From positions 1 through 5,223 of the forward strand of contig NZ_ALEE01000123.1 of the NCBI RefSeq assembly GCF_000282995.1: a stretch of DNA of 5,223 bases, in the 5' to 3' direction. This DNA is from Melaminivora alkalimesophila. GTDB taxonomy: Bacteria > Pseudomonadota > Gammaproteobacteria > Burkholderiales > Burkholderiaceae_C. The first letter of the stretch is position 1; each line of letters starts with the position of its first letter. Below the pieces are notes generated by a model. That model saw only the letters and a list, made by a program, of their open reading frames with translations, did not search any database and had not been told where the DNA came from. Position numbers and translations under genes: made by a program. This document shows, in pieces, positions 1 through 5,223 of the stretch.

Positions 1-1401
<1,401 letters not shown>

Positions 1402-1414
1402 GGTTGTATTGACC
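1402..1414. promoter_or_regulatory. NorR binding site A (GGT-N7-ACC)
   Basis: The sequence GGTTGTATTGACC matches the GGT-N7-ACC inverted repeat described for NorR in Ralstonia and the related GT-N7-AC core in E. coli. It is the box farthest from the norB promoter. It abuts the GTG at 1401 on the minus strand and overlaps the alternative GTG at 1416, so it occupies the place where the norR ribosome binding site should be. Bound NorR here could activate norB and repress norR. Confidence 0.8.
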
Positions 1415-1421
1415 ACTTTAA

Positions 1422-1434
1422 GGTAATTTTCACC
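1422..1434. promoter_or_regulatory. NorR binding site B (GGT-N7-ACC)
   Basis: GGTAATTTTCACC is a second exact GGT-N7-ACC match with an A/T-rich spacer. Its centre (1428) is 20 bases from that of site A, close to two helical turns, which would put the two dimers on a similar DNA face. Three such boxes upstream of a sigma54 promoter is the arrangement known for NorR targets, where they support hexamer assembly. Confidence 0.85.
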
Positions 1435-1446
1435 CAGATATTTGAG

Positions 1447-1459
1447 GGTGCATTTTACC
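1447..1459. promoter_or_regulatory. NorR binding site C (GGT-N7-ACC)
   Basis: GGTGCATTTTACC is the third exact match and the best palindrome, since flanking G1446 and C1460 extend it to GGGT...ACCC. Its centre (1453) lies 25 bases from site B and about 60 bases upstream of the -12 element, a usual enhancer distance. It is the box closest to the norB promoter. Confidence 0.85.
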
Positions 1460-1469
1460 CCCACCCGTG

Positions 1470-1482
1470 TAAACCCTTGATT
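1470..1482 (-). promoter_or_regulatory. Putative IHF binding site
   Basis: On the minus strand AATCAAGGGTTTA matches the IHF consensus WATCAANNNNTTR at every defined position. It lies between the NorR boxes (ending 1459) and the -24 element (starting 1500), which is where IHF-induced bending commonly brings an enhancer-bound activator to sigma54 polymerase. A 13-base degenerate motif can occur by chance; the position is the main supporting argument. Confidence 0.6.
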
Positions 1483-1499
1483 TGCTGCGCAGCACATGC

Positions 1500-1515
1500 T
1501 GGCCCAGGCCTTGCA
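1500..1515 (+). promoter_or_regulatory. sigma54 (-24/-12) promoter of norB
   Basis: TGGCCCAGGCCTTGCA aligns with the consensus TGGCAC-N5-TTGCW with one mismatch (C for A at the fifth position). The invariant GG (1501-1502) and GC (1513-1514) are correctly spaced. Transcription should start near 1526, giving a leader of about 140 nt before norB. Location downstream of three NorR boxes and an IHF-like site, and pairing with a sigma54 activator gene, make it the NO-induced norB promoter. Confidence 0.85.
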
Positions 1516-1526
1516 AACAGCAAGTG

Positions 1527-1549
1527 CAGGTGAGTCTTGTGTCTACCTG
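1527..1549 (+). repeat. Inverted repeat at the start of the norB leader
   Basis: CAGGT (1527-1531) and ACCTG (1545-1549) form a 5-bp inverted repeat around a 13-base spacer, immediately after the predicted transcription start. It resembles a NorR half-site pair (GGT...ACC), but the spacing is 13 and not 7, so it is not counted as a NorR box. It could form a weak hairpin at the 5' end of the mRNA or be chance. Confidence 0.35.
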
Positions 1550-1569
1550 TCTGTTCTTCAACGAGTTCC

Positions 1570-1591
1570 GCGGCCCAGCGCAGCGGCCCAG
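1570..1591 (+). repeat. Short direct repeat in the norB leader
   Basis: GCGGCCCAG occurs twice, at 1570-1578 and 1583-1591, with a 13-base period and a CGCA spacer. It lies in the untranslated leader and matches no known regulator motif I can name. The rest of the leader, to about 1650, is pyrimidine-rich with no other clear structure. Confidence 0.4.
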
Positions 1592-1652
1592 AGCCATGCC
1601 AACCCGAAGTCCCCTGTTTTCTCTTCCCCTACCACGCATCGACAACAACATG

Positions 1653-1667
1653 ATGGAGGCCCTCCAT
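1653..1667 (+). promoter_or_regulatory. norB ribosome binding site within a start-codon hairpin
   Basis: The Shine-Dalgarno GGAGG (1655-1659) lies six bases before ATG 1666 and fixes the norB start. The segment is nearly palindromic: ATGGAG (1653-1658) can pair with CTCCAT (1662-1667) across the loop GCC, placing most of the Shine-Dalgarno and the first two bases of the start codon in a 6-bp stem. This could lower basal translation. No ligand or trans-acting factor is evident. Confidence 0.6.
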
Positions 1668-3972
1668 GGGTAAGTACGCCAAGTACTGGTACACGCTGAT
1701 CGGCGTGTTGATCGTGACCTTCAGCCTGCTGGGCTACTACGGGGCCGAGGTCTATAGGACGGCACCGCCCATCCCGGGCCAAGTGCTGGTGCAGGGCAGC
1801 GACGAGCCGCTCTATACCCGGGACGGCATCCTCGACGGCCAGACCGCCTGGCAGTCGATCGGCGGCATGCAGCTGGGCTCGGTCTTCGGCCACGGCGCCT
1901 ACCAGGCGCCCGACTGGACCGCCGACTGGCTGCACCGCGAGCTGCTGGCCTGGCTGGACATCTCGGCCGAGGAACTCTACGGCAAGCCCTTCGAGAAGCT
2001 TGACGGCGACGCCCAGGCGGCCCTCAAGGCGCGGCTGAAGACGGAGTACCGCACCAACACCTACGACCAGGCGAGCGACACGGCGACCATCAGCCCGGTG
2101 CGCGCCAAGGCCGTGGCCCAGGTCGCGAAGTACTACGACCAGCTGTTTGGGGACGACCCGGCGCTTCAGAAGTCGCGCGAGCACTTCGCCATGAAGGAAA
2201 ACACCCTGCCCAGCGCCGAGCGCCGCGCGCAAATGATGGGTTTCTTCTTCTGGACCTCGTGGGTCGCCTCGACCGAGCGCCCCGCCGACAACGGCGGCAC
2301 CGGCGCCACCTACACCAACAACTGGCCGCACGAGCCGCTGATCGGCAACCAGCCGACGGGCGAGAACATCATGTGGTCGATCATCAGCGTGGTGGTCATG
2401 ATGGCCGGCGTGGGCTTCCTGGTCTGGGCCTGGGCCTTCCTGCGCAAGCAGGACGAGGATGCCCCCCAGATCCCGGCGCACGACCCGCTCACGCGTGTGC
2501 CGCTCACACCCTCGCAGCGCAGCCTGGGCAAGTACCTGTTCCTGGTGGTCGCGCTGTTCACGCTGCAGGTCTTCCTGGGCGGCTTCACCGCCCACTACAC
2601 GGTCGAGGGCCAGCAGTTCTACGGCATCAACGTCTCCGAGTGGTTCCCCTACTCGCTGGTGCGTACTTGGCACCTGCAGGCGGCGCTGTTCTGGATCGCC
2701 ACCGGCTTCCTGGCCGCGGGCCTGTTCCTCGCGCCCGTGATCAACGGCGGCAAGGATCCGAAGTTCCAGAAAATTGGCGTGGACATCCTGTTCTGGGCAC
2801 TGGTCGTGGTCACCGGCGGCACCTTCGTCGGCACGTACCTCGCCATCGCCCAGGTGCTGCCGCCCGAGTGGAACTTCTGGCTCGGCCACCAAGGCTATGA
2901 GTACGTGGACATGGGCCGCCTGTGGCAGATCGGCAAATTCGCCGGCATCGCCTTCTGGCTGGTGCTGATGGCACGCGCCATCTTCCCCGCCCTGTTCAAG
3001 CCCAACGGTCAGGACAGGAACCTGCTGGCGCTCCTGACCTCCTCGGTGGTCTGCATCGGCCTGTTCTACGGCGCCGGCCTGTTCTACGGCGAGCGCACGC
3101 ACCTGTCGGTCATGGAGTACTGGCGCTGGTGGGTGGTGCACCTGTGGGTGGAGGGCTTCTTCGAGGTCTTCGCCACCACGGCGCTTGCCTTCATCTTCTC
3201 GACCCTGGGCCTGGTGTCGTACCGCATGGCCACCGCTGCGAGTCTTGCGTCCGCGTCGCTGTTCATGCTGGGCGGCGTGCCCGGCACCTTCCACCACCTG
3301 TATTTTTCGGGCACGACCACGCCGGTCATGGCCGTGGGCGCATCGTTCAGCGCCCTCGAAGTGGTGCCGCTGGTGGTGCTGGGCCACGAGGCCTGGGAGC
3401 ACTGGAGCATGCAGCACAAGGCCGAGTGGATGCGCCGCCTGAAGTGGCCCGTCATGTGCTTCGTCGCCGTGGCCTTCTGGAACATGCTGGGCGCGGGCGT
3501 CTTCGGCTTCATGATCAACCCGCCCGTGTCGCTGTACTACATCCAGGGCCTGAACACCACGCCGGTGCACGCCCACGCCGCCCTGTTCGGTGTCTATGGC
3601 TTCCTGGCCCTGGGCTTCGTGTTCCTGGTGCTGCGTTACGTGCGCCCCGACGTGGTGCTCAACGAGCGCCTGATGAAGACGGGTTTTTGGTGGCTCAACG
3701 CCGGTCTGGTGCTGATGATCGCCTCGAGCCTGCTGCCCATCGGCATCTTCCAGTTCCAGGCCAGCGTCACCGAAGGCCTGTGGTATGCCCGCAGCGAAGC
3801 CTTCATGCAGCAGCCTTTCATGGTGACGCTGCGCTGGGTGCGCACCTTCGGCGACGTGGTGTTCATCGTCGGCGCGCTGTGCCTGACCTGGCAGGTGGTG
3901 AGCGCCGTGCTGTTCGGCCGGCGCGCCGCCCCGCTGCAGGGCAGCGGCATGCTGGTCGGCGCCGCACGCTGA
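1666..3972 (+). CDS. norB: Quinol-dependent nitric oxide reductase, single subunit (qNOR)
   Basis: Inner-membrane enzyme reducing 2 NO to N2O with electrons from quinol, for denitrification or NO detoxification. At 768 residues it has the usual qNOR length. A first membrane helix (about 8-28) leads to a large periplasmic domain (about 30-235) carrying the qNOR motif HGAYQAPDW (76-84). No CXXCH heme-c motif is present, so it is not the cytochrome-c-dependent type. The C-terminal part is a heme-copper-oxidase-like helix bundle. Ligands by family homology: H336 (TWH) and H637 for low-spin heme b; H635 for heme b3; H492, H543 and H544 plus E496 for FeB, within HLWVEGFFE and GTFHH. E500 is the second conserved acidic residue. 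No catalytic residue appears missing. A good Shine-Dalgarno six bases upstream supports ATG 1666. It is transcribed from the sigma54 promoter at 1500-1515 under NorR and probably shares its transcript with the hemerythrin gene. The gene is also called norZ in some species. Confidence 0.97.
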   Translation: MGKYAKYWYTLIGVLIVTFSLLGYYGAEVYRTAPPIPGQVLVQGSDEPLYTRDGILDGQTAWQSIGGMQLGSVFGHGAYQAPDWTADWLHRELLAWLDISAEELYGKPFEKLDGDAQAALKARLKTEYRTNTYDQASDTATISPVRAKAVAQVAKYYDQLFGDDPALQKSREHFAMKENTLPSAERRAQMMGFFFWTSWVASTERPADNGGTGATYTNNWPHEPLIGNQPTGENIMWSIISVVVMMAGVGFLVWAWAFLRKQDEDAPQIPAHDPLTRVPLTPSQRSLGKYLFLVVALFTLQVFLGGFTAHYTVEGQQFYGINVSEWFPYSLVRTWHLQAALFWIATGFLAAGLFLAPVINGGKDPKFQKIGVDILFWALVVVTGGTFVGTYLAIAQVLPPEWNFWLGHQGYEYVDMGRLWQIGKFAGIAFWLVLMARAIFPALFKPNGQDRNLLALLTSSVVCIGLFYGAGLFYGERTHLSVMEYWRWWVVHLWVEGFFEVFATTALAFIFSTLGLVSYRMATAASLASASLFMLGGVPGTFHHLYFSGTTTPVMAVGASFSALEVVPLVVLGHEAWEHWSMQHKAEWMRRLKWPVMCFVAVAFWNMLGAGVFGFMINPPVSLYYIQGLNTTPVHAHAALFGVYGFLALGFVFLVLRYVRPDVVLNERLMKTGFWWLNAGLVLMIASSLLPIGIFQFQASVTEGLWYARSEAFMQQPFMVTLRWVRTFGDVVFIVGALCLTWQVVSAVLFGRRAAPLQGSGMLVGAAR

Positions 3973-3982
3973 CCCCGCCCCC

Positions 3983-4015
3983 GAGCTGGCGTGGCGCCCT
4001 GCGGCGCGCCAGCTC
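3983..4015 (+). other. Stable intercistronic hairpin without U-tract
   Basis: In the 71-base gap between norB and the next gene, GAGCTGGCG (3983-3991) pairs perfectly with CGCCAGCTC (4007-4015). Inside it CGCC (3995-3998) pairs with GGCG (4003-4006) around the loop CTGC, leaving a three-base bulge. The resulting hairpin of about 13 bp is not followed by a T-run, so it is unlikely to be an intrinsic terminator. It may stabilise the 3' end of the norB message or set unequal expression of the two genes. Confidence 0.6.
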
Positions 4016-4043
4016 CGAACCCCCGCATCCGAAAGGCCCAGGC

Positions 4044-4472
4044 ATGAACATCGACCGCTTCAAGCGCGAACACGCAGACATCCTTGACCAGATCGACGCC
4101 CTGCGCCGCCTGACCCACGCCGGCGTGGCGGAGAACGCCTCGGCCATCGCCCAGGGCATCGTCGCCATGAGCTCCACCATCCGACTGCACCTGGCCGTCG
4201 AGGACCGCCTGCTGTATCCGGCGCTGCAGGCCAGCGGCAACGACGCGCTGGCCCAGCTGGGCAAGCGCTTCCAGGACGAGATGGGCGAGATCGCCAGCAA
4301 CTACATGGCCTTCGCCCGGCGCTGGAACACCGCCGAGCGGGTTACGGCCGATCCGGCCGGCTTCAAAGGCGACGCCAACGTGGTGCTGCGCAGCGTGTAC
4401 GACCGCATGCGCCACGAGGACCGGGATTTCTACCCGCGCATCGAGGCGGCGGAAAGCACCCTCGCCTGGTGA
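4044..4472 (+). CDS. Hemerythrin-like (HHE domain) protein, NorR regulon
   Basis: A 142-residue soluble protein, predicted to be a four-helix bundle with a non-heme diiron site. It has no signal peptide, so it should be cytoplasmic. Likely ligands are H10 (helix 1, REHADI), H49 and E53 (helix 2, HLAVEDRLLYP) and H124 with D128 (helix 4, HEDRDFYP). Helix 3 (about 70-92) has no histidine; D78, E79 or E82 might substitute. Family members bind O2 or NO, or, as with YtfE/RIC, are linked to repair of iron centres after nitrosative stress; which applies here is not determined. ATG 4044 has a modest Shine-Dalgarno (AAAGG, 4032-4036) seven bases upstream and is the first start placing the domain at the N-terminus. 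The same frame is open back into norB, but that portion does not read as protein. With no promoter visible in the gap, it is probably co-transcribed with norB and NO-induced. Confidence 0.88.
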   Translation: MNIDRFKREHADILDQIDALRRLTHAGVAENASAIAQGIVAMSSTIRLHLAVEDRLLYPALQASGNDALAQLGKRFQDEMGEIASNYMAFARRWNTAERVTADPAGFKGDANVVLRSVYDRMRHEDRDFYPRIEAAESTLAW

Positions 4473-4498
4473 ACGGACCAGGCCCTTCGATTTCCATC

Positions 4499-4523
4499 GG
4501 CAAGGCCTCCGGGGCGCCTTGCC
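4499..4523 (+). other. GC-rich hairpin, weak terminator or 3'-end stem-loop
   Basis: GGCAAGGC (4499-4506) pairs with GCCTTGCC (4516-4523) across a nine-base loop. Only three T's follow, so it is probably not a full terminator alone. It begins 27 bases after the hemerythrin stop codon and is the first of three consecutive hairpins. Confidence 0.55.
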
Positions 4524-4528
4524 TTTAC

Positions 4529-4555
4529 AGCCAGCCTTCCGGGGCTGGCTTTTTT
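4529..4555 (+). terminator. Rho-independent terminator of the norB-hemerythrin unit
   Basis: AGCCAGCC (4529-4536) pairs perfectly with GGCTGGCT (4543-4550) around the six-base loop TTCCGG, followed directly by a T-run (4550-4555). This is a standard intrinsic terminator on the plus strand, 57 bases beyond the hemerythrin stop codon. Confidence 0.85.
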
Positions 4556-4570
4556 GGTTCACAAGAAAGT

Positions 4571-4602
4571 CGCTGCGGACTGGAACACCCGCAGCGTTTT
4601 TT
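4571..4602 (+). terminator. Second rho-independent terminator
   Basis: CGCTGCGG (4571-4578) pairs with CCGCAGCG (4589-4596) around a ten-base loop and is followed by six T's (4597-4602). It is a second strong plus-strand terminator behind the first. On the minus strand the stem is followed by only a short broken T-stretch, so it may also end transcription of the convergent right-hand gene, but less efficiently. Confidence 0.8.
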
Positions 4603-4627
4603 CCTTGGAGTGAATAGGTTTAACCGC

Positions 4628-5223
4628 CTAGTTGTCAGCCTCCCAACCTTCCGCCAAACGTTCGATATGGGAAGCCAGAGCACCAGGAGGAGCGCTTTCC
4701 TGATCTTCGGCTTTGTAGACAATGCCCGTACCAACACCCTGGGACGTAGTCAGGCGTCTGACAATGAGTACCTGGTCGGGGCCTTTGCCCTCGCGATTGG
4801 AAACGCCCTCGCCTTCGTTCACGCTATACGCGAAGAAGTAGCCACGAAGTAGCTGTCCAGCTGTGTTGATCTTCACGCATAGCACTCCACCAGCCAGTGA
4901 CCCGCGAACTTGATGCTCGCAGCCAAACGTTGCATTGGAGTTGGCCACAAGTCCGTTGCCATTGGCAGTCGGATTGCCCTGCTGGATGAGTTCCACGACA
5001 TCCGCCAGCGTCCCATCCGAACCAAAGGAAGTGAATGTCCAAACTCCTCTCAAGCTCGCAGGAGCAAACGCATACCCAAAGTTGAAGCGCGAGATGGCGA
5101 CCTCAGGCTCATTCGGGAAAGTGATGAAACCCGTCGCCCCACTGGTAAAGCGAATGCTGACGTTGCCGGGACTACCAGCCTCCACTCCCGAGCGCGGTCC
5201 GCTGCCGAAGTAACGGCCGCCGC
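4628..5223 (-). CDS. Hypothetical, probably exported beta-rich protein (partial, N-terminus beyond right edge)
   Basis: The minus-strand frame is open from the right edge (first full codon at 5221) to a TAG at 4628-4630, giving 197 C-terminal residues. A GTG at 5185 could be read as a start, but the frame continues upstream and GGGAG abuts it without spacing, so the true start is most likely outside. The sequence is rich in G, S, T, N, V and aromatics, with alternating hydrophobic stretches typical of beta strands, and has two cysteines (C101 and C115 of the visible part) that could form a disulfide. The segment SPGNVSIRFTSGATGFITFP followed by ISRFNFG reminds me of the end of repeat modules in exported Burkholderiales proteins that carry GFYWNP-type motifs; this is from memory and unverified. 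No enzymatic motif is visible. Hand counts give about 55% GC against about 68% in norB, so it may have a different origin. It converges on the norB unit and is not evidently related to it. Confidence 0.65.
   Translation of the reverse strand, partial: GGRYFGSGPRSGVEAGSPGNVSIRFTSGATGFITFPNEPEVAISRFNFGYAFAPASLRGVWTFTSFGSDGTLADVVELIQQGNPTANGNGLVANSNATFGCEHQVRGSLAGGVLCVKINTAGQLLRGYFFAYSVNEGEGVSNREGKGPDQVLIVRRLTTSQGVGTGIVYKAEDQESAPPGALASHIERLAEGWEADN

Noticed and set aside
1527..1549. Possible fourth NorR box (GGT...ACC) downstream of the promoter
   Set aside because: The half-sites are 13 bases apart instead of 7 and lie downstream of the promoter, so it was recorded only as an inverted repeat.
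1482..1673. Plus-strand frame in the leader ending MMEALHG and overlapping the norB start
   Set aside because: It begins upstream of the predicted transcription start. The internal ATGs at 1650 and 1653 have no Shine-Dalgarno, and the one nearby serves norB.
1558..3576. Minus-strand open frame of 672 codons
   Set aside because: Antisense shadow of norB; low-complexity H/A/G/R-rich translation, while the plus strand gives a perfect qNOR.
2922..4043. In-frame upstream extension of the hemerythrin gene through the 3' half of norB
   Set aside because: The extension overlaps norB in another frame, is R/G/H/P-rich and has no domain; the hemerythrin fold begins at ATG 4044, which has its own ribosome binding site.
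4935..5213. Plus-strand open frame of 92 codons at the right edge
   Set aside because: It is antisense to the longer minus-strand frame that runs open through the window edge and has the more protein-like composition.

Overview
The window looks like chromosome from a high-GC betaproteobacterium, most likely a denitrifying member of the Burkholderiales (Comamonadaceae-like). This rests on roughly 68% GC in the core genes, strong G/C preference at third codon positions, and a norR / quinol-type norB / small hemerythrin gene order. The taxonomic call is inference from style and memory, not from a search.

Layout. From 1 to about 1401 on the minus strand lies most of norR, a sigma54-dependent nitric-oxide sensor and activator; its C-terminal DNA-binding domain is cut off by the left edge. 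A 264-base divergent intergenic region (1402-1665) follows. It holds three GGT-N7-ACC NorR boxes, a consensus-matching IHF site, a -24/-12 sigma54 promoter and a leader of about 140 nt. The norB start codon sits in a short hairpin that also contains the Shine-Dalgarno sequence. On the plus strand, norB (1666-3972) encodes a complete 768-residue single-subunit quinol-dependent nitric oxide reductase with all expected heme and FeB ligands. After a 71-base gap containing a strong hairpin without a U-tract comes a 142-residue hemerythrin-like protein (4044-4472). Three hairpins follow at 4499-4602; two end in T-runs and are good intrinsic terminators. Beyond them GC drops to about 55% (hand-counted on a few lines), and an unrelated minus-strand reading frame, open at the right edge, encodes the C-terminal part of a probable exported beta-rich protein of unknown function.

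How it works together. NO binds the non-heme iron in the NorR GAF domain and relieves inhibition of its AAA+ domain. NorR bound at the three upstream boxes, helped by IHF bending, then activates sigma54 RNA polymerase at norB. NorB reduces 2 NO to N2O with electrons from quinol. The hemerythrin-like protein is probably co-transcribed, making it a candidate NO/O2-binding or iron-handling partner. The unit is a recognisable NO-detoxification/denitrification module rather than an entirely new system. The less ordinary points are a GAFSGA variant in NorR, overlap of a NorR box with the norR translation start, the sequestered norB ribosome binding site, and the lack of a helix-3 histidine in the hemerythrin.
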